Part shown: positions 35,812 to 47,489 of the stretch, in pieces
How positions within the stretch are numbered: the first letter of the stretch is position 1
How the letters are laid out: every line of letters begins with the position of its first letter
Assembly (NCBI GenBank): GCA_003290165.1
Contig: QNQO01000550.1
Span: 248,001-312,000 of the forward strand
Direction of reading: 5' to 3'
Origin: Berberis thunbergii
Lineage: Eukaryota > Streptophyta > Magnoliopsida > Ranunculales > Berberidaceae
Length of the DNA stretch: 64,000 nt
Notes under the pieces: generated by a model
Told to the model about the DNA's origin: nothing
What the model saw: the letters and a program-made list of their open reading frames with translations, nothing else
Database searches by the model: none
Program-made: the position numbers and the translations under genes

Positions 35812-37477
35812 AATTCAATGAGAACATTAGCAAGTGCTTTAGCCGAGCCACGATCACCATGAAAGAAAGCTATAAGGTCGTCTGCAAAGCAAAGATGAGT
35901 GACAACAGGGTCTTGACATTGATAATGGAGTTTGTAATGACCTTCCTGAACCTTCTTGCACAGCAATACGTGCAAGATTTCCATGATCATAACAAATAGA
36001 TATGGGCACATGGGGCAACCTTGCCTGATTCCTCTAGTAGCTCTTATATATCCTTTAGGAGAGCCATTAAGACAAATAGAGAATTTTGGCGTACTAATAC
36101 ACTCCTTGACCCATTCAATGAACATACTAGGAAAGTTGATTTGTTTGAGTAACTGTAGAATTGCATCCCATCAGACCATATCATAAGCTTTCTTGAGGTC
36201 TATCTTCGCAGCACACCTAGGTCGGCCCTTATCTCTGTGATAGTTCCTTACAAGCTCGTGGGCTAGCATAATGTTGTCTTGGATGCGTCGTCCTCGAATG
36301 AAGGCAGACTGTGAATCACTCACTATCAGTTGGACAACATCTTTCATCCTGTTGGTAAGGATCTTGGTGATGCATTTATATAGCACATTACAGCATGCTA
36401 TTGGCCTGTATTCACTGAAATAAGACGCATTAGTGACTTTAGGAATTAATGCAATGTGCGTAGCATTTACCTAGCCTAGCAGTTTGGAACTCCGAAAGAA
36501 GTTCAATACGGCCTTGACAAAATCATCCCCAATGATGCGCCAGGTTGCTTAAAGAATAGGGAAGAAAATCCATCAGGTCCGGGTACTTTGTTTGAGTCTA
36601 TGTCTGAGAGGGTTTCAGTGATTTCATTCCTGGTTACTGGCTTGATTAATTCAGCACCATAGCTTTTGTAACTGTGCTATCAAACTACAAATTGTCAATG
36701 AGATCAGGTGTGCATGCATATTCTGAAGTACCAATGAAAATGTTGGTGAAATGAGTGATGCATTCAACTGCAATTGAGTCAGGTTCCTCTAACTTGTCGC
36801 CCTGGCTGTTATATATACTCATAATCTTGTTTTGAGACCGTCGTTCCCTGACCAAGCCATGAAATATGCATTATTTTGGTCCCTCTCTGCAAATAACTTC
36901 GATCTAGATTTCTGTTTCAATTCTGATACTTCATTCCAGACTGCCCTGGCAAAGTCTCGAACTGCTTTTCCTTTCTTCCTGGATTAACTGATTTGCAACA
37001 GGGACTATTTGGATAGCCTGTTGCGCATGAACCATCTACAACCGTGCTTGCCTTATTGAATCTTGCTTTGCGCCAATTAGTTAAGTAGAGCTTGACATTT
37101 TTGAGTTTTGTAGTGAGCCGATACATAGGATTCCCAATGACTCTTATGTTCCAAGCCTCCTCCACTGTCTTATGGAACTCATTTTCATGCACCCAATAGT
37201 TAAAAAAATTTGAATGGGATGGGACCTCTATTCTTATTATCATTTAATGACAGTAACATTGGAGTATGGTCAGAGATACCTGAGTTAACAAATTCTGTTT
37301 GAGCGTCTGGGAGCTGCTGTAACCATACCTCATTGATCAAGACTCTGTCAATTTTAGATGAGACCCTATCTGCTCCGAGTTGGTTGTTGCTCCATGTGAA
37401 GAAGTTACCTCTGTATCGGCAGTCATATAAGCATGCTTGTGTGCATGGGCAGACCTATTCAGGGACCAGAGGGGGCA

Positions 37478-37481
<4 letters not shown>

Positions 37482-37527
<46 letters not shown>
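37482..37527. repeat. 46-base poly-C tract
   Basis: An uninterrupted run of C near the left end of the hAT element, preceded by gggggcaactg. Its exact length is likely to vary between molecules or assemblies. Confidence 0.9.
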
Positions 37528-37528
<1 letters not shown>

Positions 37529-37771
37529 AACTTAAAAAAGAAGAAGTTGCTATTAGGATTTAGGGCTAAGGCTATCAATAGTTCCCCTTCTCTGTTCTCT
37601 CACATACAGCCGCACAAGTGCACAACACAGGAAGTTCCCTTTTTTGTTGTCTCACACACAGCCGCACATCACAGGGAACTGAGGGAAGTTCCCATTCTCT
37701 CACGCAGTCACGCACATGCTCCTCTTCTCTCAGGCAGTCACGCGCAAGGACTTCTCTCACGCGGCACAAAG

Positions 37772-37961
37772 GAGGTGGATGACCGAGTGAAGGGGCCGTG
37801 GTCATCGGAGGAGGATTCGGTTTTGAGTCGACTCGTGTCCAAGTTCGGAGCGAGGAATTGGAGTCTGATTGCTCGGGGGATCCCTGGGCGGTCAGGGAAG
37901 TCGTGTCGACTTTGGTGGTGTAATCAACTTGATCCTTGTGTCAAGAGGAAGCCCTTCACTG
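37772..37961 (+). pseudogene. R2R3-MYB first-exon fragment captured by hAT
   Basis: The frame contains DRVKGPWSSEEDSVLSRLVS and GARNWSLIARGIPGRSGKSC, then RLWWCNQLDP, which is the R2 MYB repeat with its regularly spaced Trp residues. The usual RLRW is RLWW here, altering a residue in the DNA-recognition helix. Sequence flavour (VSKFGARNWSLIARGI) is closest to the MYB25/MYB109-like and MYB44-like subgroups. The exon runs to ACTG/GTAAAT; no R3 repeat follows. Upstream frames are open through low-complexity sequence, so no true start can be assigned. It is a fragment, not a working factor. Confidence 0.8.
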
Positions 37962-39055
37962 GTAAATCCTCTGTTATGTTATTCAACGAACCCCTTTGTT
38001 CGAGTTTTGGTTTGGATTTGATTTGATGGTTTGGGTTGTTTGTGTTTTGAATTTAGGGGTTTTCAAGTCTGGGTTTTGCTTATAATGTTGCTTTTGGTTA
38101 AGGTTTTTTTTTTTTTTTTGAGTTCTTGTTAGATTGTTTGCCTTTGTTTGGGGTTAAGTGGGTTTTGAATGATGAATTATGATTAAAGAGTATGATTTTA
38201 TGTTGATTGGGATTTTTAAATGTACTCTTCTTATGGGGGATTCGTTGGTTTTCTTTGTAATGTGTTTCAGGAAATTGTTTTTACGGTGTTTTTTTTGTGT
38301 TTGTTGGATGATTGTCGCCCTGTTCTTCATTTTTCTAGAGTGTCTTTGGAGTTAAAAGGGAGTCGCGCAGTCTGTTCGGCTGTGTCTTTTCTCTCACGCA
38401 CAGCGGCACAACCGCACAGCTGAGCTATGTTATTTTTCTCTCACCACGCGCAAGGTATGTTTGATTGTTCCTCTTCAGATGATCAGATCTGATTCTCGAC
38501 TCTGCTGCTGCGTACCAGCGTAGGTGGAGAAGTTTTATTTTCTGTCAGGGCTCTTGTTTGGTGAGAAAATTTTCTGTCATGTTGGTTAATTTGGTGTTTA
38601 GATATGAAGCAATTATTCCCTCCTTCCTTTGGATTCCTTTGGTTGGTTAATTTAACATGTTAGTCCAATCTGAATGAAGAACAAGAAAGTGCAAGCCCTT
38701 TCATCAGCTTCTTTGCATAAAGATAGATAAAGAAAATGATTTAGTTGCTTGTTTAACAAATAGTGGCTAATGGGATTTTGACAAAATATGTGGTTCGTGC
38801 CCAGCCCATATGAAGATTTGCAAAGCAAAAGTGGCTTAAAGCCTTAAAGTATATATGCTTTATGTTAATTAAATTATTGTGAAGATTGTATAAAGAAAAT
38901 TTAATTGGATATGCTTGTCTTTCATCACAATTAAACTATTAAAGCATGGTAGAGTGCCAAACAACATTGGTTGTTCTTCCAAAAGTATCTTTAATTGGAT
39001 ATGTTTTTGAAGGGATTAATGTATAACCTAGTTTTCTTCGTTATTTTATATACAG

Positions 39056-39133
39056 ATTGCAAATCACGTGACTAAAGAAGAGCTAGGAAGGACAAGGACT
39101 ACTTGGATTTTGCTTTACACTCTTGCAGCTCAG
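39056..39133 (+). pseudogene. ERV1/ALR sulfhydryl oxidase exon captured by hAT
   Basis: A 78-nt exon between tatacag and /gtacat reads IANHVTKEELGRTRTTWILL then YTLAAQ. This matches the VTKEELGR..TW..LHTLAAQ segment at the start of the FAD-binding Erv1 domain, which oxidises thiols in the mitochondrial intermembrane space. GRTRTTW appears to hold two extra residues compared with the usual GRATW. The downstream exon with the CxxC centre is not found. It lies in the same element and strand as the MYB fragment. Confidence 0.65.
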
Positions 39134-40114
39134 GTACATTAACATTTTGTTCATGAAAATTAATCTTAAATCTTGTGAATTGGATGTTTTCATAAATATT
39201 GTTAGAATTTGTATGTTTTTCCATGATGAAAATGCTTGAAAGTAAATATTATATTTTATTTACTTAATTAATATTGAAAGGGATGTTTTGGACACCATTG
39301 AAAATGAAGCCATCATGCAACAATTCCAGAACATGAGATCGCGTCGTGAATATTTGTAAAAATGTGGTTAAATGATATGGTTAGAAAGAAATAGTAGGTG
39401 TTTTGAAGGGTCCTTATAAGGACATTTCTTTATAGATAATACTTTTTGTACGTATGAGTTGCATAGTTGTAATTTATAAATAATACTTTTTGTAAATTGG
39501 CGAGGTGAATTCTTTTCATCTCTCCCATCTTTTGTGAGTAATACAATATCTTATTTTATAGATTAACAAACGAAAGTAAATAGTAGTATTTAAATTTGTC
39601 ACAACTTTTTTTTTGGAAAATGGTTATTTTAGTAAATTATTATTATCGACAAATATTATTGTCATTTCGTCCCACCTAGAGTGAAATCCTGGGTCCGACC
39701 CTGCTTGTGTGACACAATTCAAGAAGTCGCGAACACCGCCTTGAGATGTTGTAGCATTCTCCATTTTCTCAGATGCATGCAAGCTAGCATTGAAATCACC
39801 TAGGAGTGCCCAAGGCAATGTGATTGTGCTTGAGAGGTGCAAGAGCTCTTGCATAACTGTTGCCTAGTTGTGTAGAGACTACTCCCATAGACATTGCTGA
39901 GCATACAAGTAAATCCAGTATTCCAATTGGCTCTTACTGTAATGGACTGGTCAGTACTAGACAGGGTAGTGATAGTCACCAAACCTGGATTCCATCCAAC
40001 CCAAACTCGACCCCTTGTGCTGCAAGACCATTGTCCAACCATGACCAATCCCGCAGAAGGGTCCTCTGCATAATGTTCTTCTTCTCTTCTTTAACTTTTG
40101 TTTCAACTAAGCCT

Positions 40115-43100
40115 AATATATGTAGCATATTTCAATATTACAACTATAAGAAAACAAAAATGGAATAAAGCTCCTCCTTGAAAACTAAATAATTAGAATT
40201 CTATAGTCTGTATAATGTTCAGCATAAAAGTCACGATTGATGTATTAAACATAAGTTTACCTGTTGAGGAGGCAAAACTGGATTGAAAGCCCCATCTGGA
40301 TAATATCCAAACCAGGAAGTCTCCTTTGGTATCAGCATCGTGTCATACTCAAACTAATCAAAAAGACAAAAGTCGGCTAGATGAAATATTCAACTAATTT
40401 TCTCAAGGAGCTAAGATAAATTAGTGAAGGAGAATCAAAGTTCCAAACTCACCATGATGAGCACCAGTTTATCTAATTTACTAAACCTTTCCTTGTAAGA
40501 AGAGTTCCTCTCATCAAGGAGTTCATTGTTAAGTTTAGGGAGAAACTTGCATCCTTTCAAATAAGCGGGGATTTCCTACAAATGAAGTTTGGTATACTCT
40601 CATATTAGGGATGCTCATATAAATCATTAATAGTGACTATAAAAAAGAAATTAAGAGGATATCCAACATAATTTGCAGTTGGGTCCACAATTTATGCCAA
40701 CATTGTTTGGATCACAAGACCACGTTGTCGCTCTTGATCATCCCAATTCCGTCTACAAATTAATTTAATTTTTAGTATTTTGAAATTCAATTGACTTTGT
40801 TACAGGGTGTACCGGAGCCGTTAAATATCCCTCCAAACAACCCTCTTCTTCTTTCCTTTGCCATCTTAATTCAAACCCACACATAAACCTACTCCCGCCT
40901 CTTTGTCAATCATATCTACCAAATTACCCAATTTCAATCGAATCTAGTGTGGTGGTGATGTCCAGCGCTGCTAGTGTGTTACAAAGAAGAGGAGAGGAAT
41001 GGGATGGGGAGGAATTTTTTCGCACACAGTTATTGGAGTCAACATAGTCTTGGAACTCATACTCAAAGCTGGTATAAATTATGGGAACCAAAAGCAAATT
41101 AACCCTAAAAATTCATCCAGTATTAAAATGGGAACGGTTTATAAACATTGGTAAGACTTAAGCTGGCACCAATGTCATATAACTCGAGCATAGTAGTAGG
41201 AAAAAAAAACCAATGCCATACAACTTAGAATGGTAGTGAAATTTTCTCTTCAACCATACTTAAGGTACTTTACTCACAGTTGGAATTTGAATATAACAAC
41301 TTGGAGCCAAGTGATCCTGCATTTCCATCAAGTATTGTATCAGTGACACTATGTAACCCATAGATTGTTGAATATTACATTGCCAACCAAAATAGAAAAA
41401 TATAGAATAGTCTAGAAAGTTCCGGAGTGTACTAGAAGATTCCGGAAGGGTCCGAAAAAATATGGAAAATTGTGGAACACACCGGAGTATTCCGGAAGAG
41501 TCCGGAACATTATGGAGAACTCATAAACATCCTAGAAGAGTCTAGGACCTTATAGTATGTACTAGGTCATCCTAGAGAGACATGTACTTAGTACTAGAGC
41601 ATGGTAGAATACTCTAGAAGTCTTTGTATCTAGAGAAGTTCTTGTGTAGGCTTGAGTTTGTAAGAGTTCTCTAGATCACTCATGTACTTATCTAGTAACT
41701 AGTAGGATCTAGAACCTTCCCATAAGGAGGTGGAAGGTTAAGCTAAGTAGTATAAATAGGAAAGTGGATCATTTGTTTCATGTAACACACAAGAAAGCAT
41801 CATATTAAGGAGAGATTCCAAGAGAATTAAAGAGAGTGTTCCTTTTGTAAGGCTATCTAGTTCAATAAAATAGTTTGTTCTTAAGTCCCTTGTGAGTTCT
41901 TATCAAAGTCCCTCTTCAAAGTTTCTTGTGTCGAGTGCTTCTTTGATTTATATAGTTAAGGCTATTATATTGTTGCGTATTCATTATAATACCAACCATA
42001 TTGTAGCCCAATTTATCCCCAACATAGATATTCCAAGGAGCATGAAATATAACATTGGAGACAACAATGTTAGTCTTTGTTGAGAGGGCGTGCAAGTGTT
42101 TTAATGGATCCTAGAACTTTTAAAAAACCTCTAAGCTCTGGCAGGGTTTTGAACTGGACTTGTAATACAATCTGCCACAAGTTTTACTATCTCAGCTAGC
42201 ACCAGTTGGTGCAACAATACGAACGTGATTCTCCCTCAAGATAAATATAAGAAATTAAATCAATAGTCACCTTGATATAACTTGAGTAAATCTCTCCCTT
42301 GATTAATGCGACCACAATAATACATAATGCCAGGACTGCAAAAGTAGCAAGTGTCTTTAAACATAACTATGCTTGATTATTTTCCCTTATAGATGATTGC
42401 AAAAGTAAATCTCATCACTTATAAATCAAAGCTCAAAACAGACACTATTGATTACCAGCTATAGATGATTTTACCCAAATGCAGGGCAACTCTTTTTAGT
42501 GAAAGATAAGCTACTAAAGAAAGCTAAATAAGATCTTTCAAAAGAATATAATATGTAAACCATGATATTAGCAGGAGAGACAATGTAGACGCATATGCTT
42601 TCCAAGGATTCCAGTGTTTGATGCAGTCGATAATTAGAGATTAAAGTCCAATTCTATAGTTCATAAAAATAAATAAATAGATAAAATAAAATTAATAAAA
42701 GCACTCGGTGAGTCTTTTAAAATACCCCACGTATTACCATTACCGAAAGCCATAGATTAAACCTGATGGCTATCTATAATCTTATGAACATTCCTAAAAA
42801 ATTATGTTGGTCCTTTATCTCTAAAACAACCCAAGTCATAGCATGAAGCATTCTCTCCCAAGCCCAAAATCCCAAATGAGTTAACTCTCCGAATGTATTT
42901 GAATAGCTCCAAATTTTAATAACCATGTGAATGTATTTGAGGATTATATGGAAGACCTAATTAGAGAAAGTCTGACAACACTAAATTATCAAAATTAGGA
43001 TATCACTGCTCCTAACAATGTTAACAAGGGCAATGCACACTTACTCCACAATGTGGTATAGTAGCGATACCAGCATGTGGACCACCAAGTGATATGTAAT

Positions 43101-44157
43101 TTTTAACCTGCAACACGACGGAAATGTAAAAATTTTGTTGTACAAGATTTTCTAGTTACTAGGAAACCAAGATGAATTTGTGGCTGTTTGTTAATGTAGA
43201 ATAATCTTATAAATCAAACAATCGACTTGAAGCAAACAATGGGTTTTTAATAAATAAAAAAATATATAACAATCTGTCTCCTTTCCTCATCAAGACTCGA
43301 GTGTAAAGTCATCATCAAATGAATTAAGTTCCTTCGTATATGTAGGTAGTGTCAGGGATATATGCTATTGCCAAGTGAAATTGGTGAAGGATACGGTGTG
43401 TTATAAATAGTAAACCTATTAACATGCATGAGTGTGCTTATTTCTTTCGTCTGAAAACCTATGTGAACAGTGAAAGATTAGGAATTTACTTATTGCAAGA
43501 AGAGCTGCCTCTACCTTACATGTAACACAGTAGAGGTGCTCAAATACATAGACTAGAAAGTGCGGCTACCGTTATCATTTTAATTTTCTAAAATAAATTA
43601 TTCATTAGATTGTCATAAGTTTTTTTTAATAAATAATAAATAAAACACTTGGATCATATAAGAAAATAAGAATACAACTGAACAAGAAGCTCAAAGAAAC
43701 TAAACACAGAGACAGAAAAATAATAAGTACAGAGAAAAACAATTAAGTTATCTCACTTAAGAAGAAGATCCAGAATAGGTAAGGCAAGGATGATGTCCCA
43801 AGCAACTGACCCTTTGAATGGACATCACTTTGATCTGATGCCGGTATAATGGAATCACAAGTCACCAATGAAAGAAAACATTATAGTTTTTTTGCTCTAC
43901 AAAGTAGTACAACAATGCTAATATAGTGGTTCTACGAATATCCTTCTATGCCATTAATAAGATCTATTACTCAAGACTTGAATCTTCTCTTACATATAAG
44001 ATGATGTATTATATGCATTTCAATACTGGATGTTCACTGAGAACATGATTTCATTACGAAGTTTAGTTTTAATCACACAAAATATATATGAAGCTGTTAA
44101 AATCAATGGGATCAAAAAAAATTCCTAAAACAAGAAAAAATTAAATTACATTTAATG
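40115..44157 (-). pseudogene. palmitoyl-protein thioesterase copy B (exons 7-11)
   Basis: Exons matching the intact gene lie at 43045-43107 (7), 42271-42335 (8), 41278-41316 (9), 40453-40575 (10) and 40261-40353 (11). Exons 1-6 and 12 are missing. Exon 8 is 65 nt instead of 66, a one-base deletion that breaks the frame. Exon 11 reads FEYDT for FENDT, keeping the catalytic Asp. Intron 9 lacks about 345 bp present in the intact copy, and a solo LTR sits between exons 9 and 8. The block is bounded by the L1 remnant (low side) and unit X copy 3 (high side). Confidence 0.9.
41366..42024. mobile_element. solo LTR of a Copia-like retrotransposon
   Basis: A 659-bp element begins TGTTGAATATTACATTG and ends ATCCCCAACA, giving TG..CA ends with a TGTTG/CAACA inverted repeat. 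It is flanked by 5-bp TAGAT (41361-41365 and 42025-42029). It contains a tataaatagg TATA-type box near 41750 and an AATAAAA-type signal near 41863. The unoccupied site, ccatagatattccaagg, is preserved in the intact PPT gene at about 24572. No internal retrotransposon region is present. Confidence 0.93.
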
Positions 44158-44842
44158 AATTTTTTTTTTGTTAGTTGGTTTGGAAAATTTGCAAATAAAC
44201 ATAAGTGTCCCGGTAAGTGTCCCGGTGTTATACTAACCGTCTAACCCAAAAGAACAATTCTTAAGAGCCGAGCTCCTAGCGCCAGAGGAGGCTCAAGAGC
44301 GTGTTGAAGAAGAAAAAAATAGATAAAGATAAAATACAGAAGATGAAGAATAATAATAAAAAGAAAGGATGAGATTGGAGGGCATTGAGCCTCCCGTGAC
44401 CCCGATCTCGCGCTAGGGGCAGGCTCTTAAGAATTATTCAACCCAAAACATATCTGCGGTTGCTAATCTTTGAAAATCAAAACCGCATCTGGAGTAATAA
44501 TAGATACAGATCTGGAAAAGATTAGATCTCGAAAACACAAAAAAAAAAAAAAAAATTTGGGCGAGAAAATACATACAGGAGCCTATTCTCTCTACTCCCG
44601 CCAAAGTGAAGAACACACAAAAAAATCTCTCCTCTCTCCTGAATCGATTTCAAAATTTCAAACAACATTCTTCTTCACTCAATCGATCTTCTTCTTCGAA
44701 ATCTCAATTCGATTCCAAACTCTCCCTCTCTCTCTCTTTCCACTTGACAAGCCCTAATTTTGGCAGATCTGAATTTCAGAATGTCTCTCTAAACCCTAGA
44801 AAAAACCAGTGACGGTAGCGGTTCAATCTGAGTCATCCATCC

Positions 44843-45241
44843 TTGAATACAACTCACCTCACAAACTCCGAACCTGTGACCCAAGTTGAGAGAGACAAAG
44901 CTTGGCATCTCCTCGTGATTCTACTCAGTATCAAAAGACCGACTCGGAGTACACAACTCGTTTCGCGATGCACTCTATTCAGTGCGACTACAGATTTGAT
45001 GGAGTTTCTTTGCTCCATTCCTGAGTCTCCACTGCTTTTGAACGACGACCAGTTCGTCAGTATTTCTTCGAATGCGATTTCTTTTATTGGAGAGTTCGCT
45101 TCAATTGCGATTGATGATTCCAAGCAGCCGCTTAGGGTTTCTGGGATGAACAACAACTGGTTGTGGAGGGATGTTGTGAAGATTTGTAGTAGAAAGCGGA
45201 AAGGGGAAAGAGATCACACACTTCCGACTACGAAAAAGTGA
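44843..45241 (+). pseudogene. first exon of an unrecognised plant gene, unit X copy 3
   Basis: The frame is 132 codons from an in-frame TTG/ATG region (no ATG at the exact start; copy 1 has ATG where this has ttg). It contains EPVTQVERDKAWHLLVILLS, LMEFLCSIPESPLLLNDDQF and WLWRDVVKICSRKRKG with a basic end. The frame stops at KK*, but shifting by one base continues as VKLEKKTTQTHASSNQ up to an AATCAG/GTATCA donor, so a base was probably lost. Family not recognised. Loss of the start codon, loss of one base and absence of a second exon point to a relic. Confidence 0.55.
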
Positions 45242-45529
45242 AAGCTGGAGAAGAAAACTACTCAAACTCATGCTTCTTCTAATCAGGTATCATTCTTAAT
45301 TTTGTTTCCAATTACTCAAATTAGTTGCTTCCTCATGTTATCTTGCTACGCTACGATCATAGAGATATCGTTGAATCGTGTATAATTGCATGGTTTCATA
45401 GATTTATGTTGTCAAAACCCCTCTGAATTGTAGGGATATACCTTCAATTGATGACTTGTGTCCGGCCTTGGTTGTAACATGTGAATCCCCGAATACATGA
45501 GACGTGTGAATTGCAAAGTATACCAATTA

Positions 45530-46128
45530 GGTTTTTTTTTTAGTTTGGCACTCATTAGTTTGCACCTATTAAAATTTGACACTCGTTTTGAAAACTATTT
45601 GAGTCTAGTCCTCATTTTTTGACGGAACTGTTAAGTCCATGTCATTGACCGGTCAAGATTAATTTTAAGACCTTTTTACCCTTATCTTAGTTTAAACTAT
45701 AATTAAATCCAAAAAAACTATGAAGAATTGTAGCTAGAATCAATGGTGGTGTGATTGTTGGTTCAATTTGGGAAAATATAATGAAGGTTGATGAAGTGAA
45801 AGGTAGGATGAAAGCGTTCAATGCTGAATATGGTTGAAGACGAATTGGAGGGGAGATGATTTTGGGTGGATTGTCAATCTTTGAAAGTCATAATTCTAAA
45901 AGCCCAATTCGGTTTTGTTTGGGCATTTCGAGCAGGTAAATCGAACCGATCAAGCCCTACTTTAATCTAAGGTAAGGGTAAAATGATCTGAAAATTAATC
46001 TTAACCAGTCAATGACATGAACTTAACGGTTCTGTCAGAAAATGATGGTTAAACTCAAATAGTTTTCAAAACAAATGTCAAACTCTAATAGGTACAATCT
46101 ATCAAATGTCCAACTAAAAAAAAACCCC
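45530..46128. mobile_element. fold-back MULE-like element, copy 3
   Basis: The same element as at 4018-4617. The duplication is TACCAATTA on the left (45521-45529) and TACAAATTA on the right (46129-46137), with one substitution. Confidence 0.85.
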
Positions 46129-46654
46129 TACAAATTACTTAGGAAAGAATGATATGTGTGAGACATGCGAATTGTAAAACATGTTTTTTTTTAATAAAAT
46201 AACTTTTTTGCCCTTGCTAAGCACATTTTTTTTATTTTAACACATTTTTTTATTTTTTTTCATTTTAACTAAATGAAAGTAAAAAATGTCAATCTCCCGA
46301 CTGCCTGCCTAGAAACTTGAAATTATCAAATGATGATGTCCTGATGGGTATGATCTCAAGAAAAAAAAAACCCAAGAAAATGTTATCATGCACACAACAA
46401 AATTGTGGTCAGTTGGGTTTGGAAAATTAGCAAATAAACACAGGTGTTCCCATGTTACACTAACCGAAAATATATTTGCAGTTGCTATCTTTGGAAATTA
46501 AAACGAGCATATCCAGAAATATTAAATACAGATTTTGACAAGACTGGATCTAGAAAACACAAAAAATGGGCGGGAAACTGGCACGTGTTACATCTCAAAA
46601 TGTAGCATATTGGTGCCTCTTCTCTCGCTATCTCCCACCAAATTGAAGAACACA

Positions 46655-46925
46655 AAAAACTCTACTAAACCGACTTAGAAAATCAATAGAAGGAAAACCG
46701 TTCTTGAATTATAAAGAAAAGTTGAATGAGAACCACAATTTAAGATTACAAAACCAATTGTACTCAATATCAACGCAACATTACAACAAATACCGTTAGA
46801 AAAAATGTCGCCCATCTCTTTGTCCGAGTGGGATAGGTGGGAAAAAGAAAATAATTTATCAAAGCATACATAAATTTTATCACAATGCAATGAACCTCTT
46901 CTAAATAATTCAAGAAGTCACAAAG
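46655..46925. repeat. NBS-LRR 3' flank repeat, copy 3
   Basis: Matches 5520-5770 and the corresponding parts at 10 kb and 60 kb. It is cut off earlier than copy 1, at about 46920, and again has no receptor gene attached. Confidence 0.7.
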
Positions 46926-47468
46926 TAAATGTATGATAAACTAAACTTTAGTCACAAATTATTACTTTCAAATTTGCGTACAAACATCAAATATACACTA
47001 ACCATCGTTACAAATTATACAATAAATAGTAAACACTATAGTAGATTATGTAGTAAAAATAAGAAATACGTTGTTTTCTAACCCATGATACCTAGATACT
47101 TCATTCTACTAATCATATCATTGTCGCATAAGATATGCCACCCTTAACACTCAAAGCTTATGTCACACTTGTACACATTCGAATACTTCATAGACAGATT
47201 AAGCATTACAACTTTTAAATTTTCGCATCATTGTACCAAACACATATTTCCTCAGTTCTTCTAATTTTTTTTATTTGTTCCTGATTGAAAATGTCGTGAG
47301 TAATCTTTTATAATAGGAATATGATCATATTTTGATTTTATATTTGGGAAATTAGATCTCCCTTTGTGTTCTTGTACAAATACTACATAATGGAAGGATC
47401 TTTCTAGCAATAACTGTGTGTGTTAGATTTTTGAAATTCGTTGTATCCGTGTATGCAGCATCAGAGTC
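46926..47468. other. no recognisable gene
   Basis: AT-rich sequence between the NBS-LRR flank repeat and the CACTA element. I see no coding frame or repeat. Confidence 0.4.
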
Positions 47469-47489
47469 TATCACTACACCAAAAACCCC

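Larger units (their letters stand above)
37444..39703. mobile_element. non-autonomous hAT element carrying MYB and ERV1 exons
   Basis: The element sits inside L1 sequence, between 8-bp CTTGTGTG copies at 37436-37443 and 39704-39711, the hAT signature. The termini are loosely inverted (CATGGGCAGACC... and CAGGGTCGGACC on the reverse strand). Just inside the left end is a GGGGGCAACTGCCCCC palindrome running into a 46-base C tract. It encodes no transposase but holds two plus-strand host exons, an R2R3-MYB start and an ERV1-like exon, both next to GT donors. Confidence 0.85.
35812..40120 (-). mobile_element. L1-type LINE ORF2 remnant, split by a hAT element
   Basis: On the minus strand, from the high end, there is an endonuclease start (about 40120-39704: HILGLVETKVKE, then LGDFNASLHASEK). 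It resumes at 37443 after the hAT insertion (SKIDRVLINE and SDHTP motifs). Next come linker and reverse transcriptase: SDSQSAFIRGRRIQDNIMLA at 36386-36171 and IRQGCPMCPYLF plus the FADD catalytic box at 36125-35800. A stop at DMV*WDAI and other frame breaks show it is dead. The 3' part of RT, the tail and the poly-A are absent; the low end meets unit X and the high end meets PPT copy B. Confidence 0.85.
44158..46650. repeat. unit X, copy 3
   Basis: Matches 2655-5510 almost throughout, including the leader, exon, MULE and second promoter-like region (46408-46600). It is the best-preserved copy of the exon but has no ATT microsatellite. Confidence 0.8.

Noticed and set aside
37433..37563. Polyproline protein encoded by the C tract
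   Set aside because: A homopolymer reads as polyproline in any phase; there is no support for translation.
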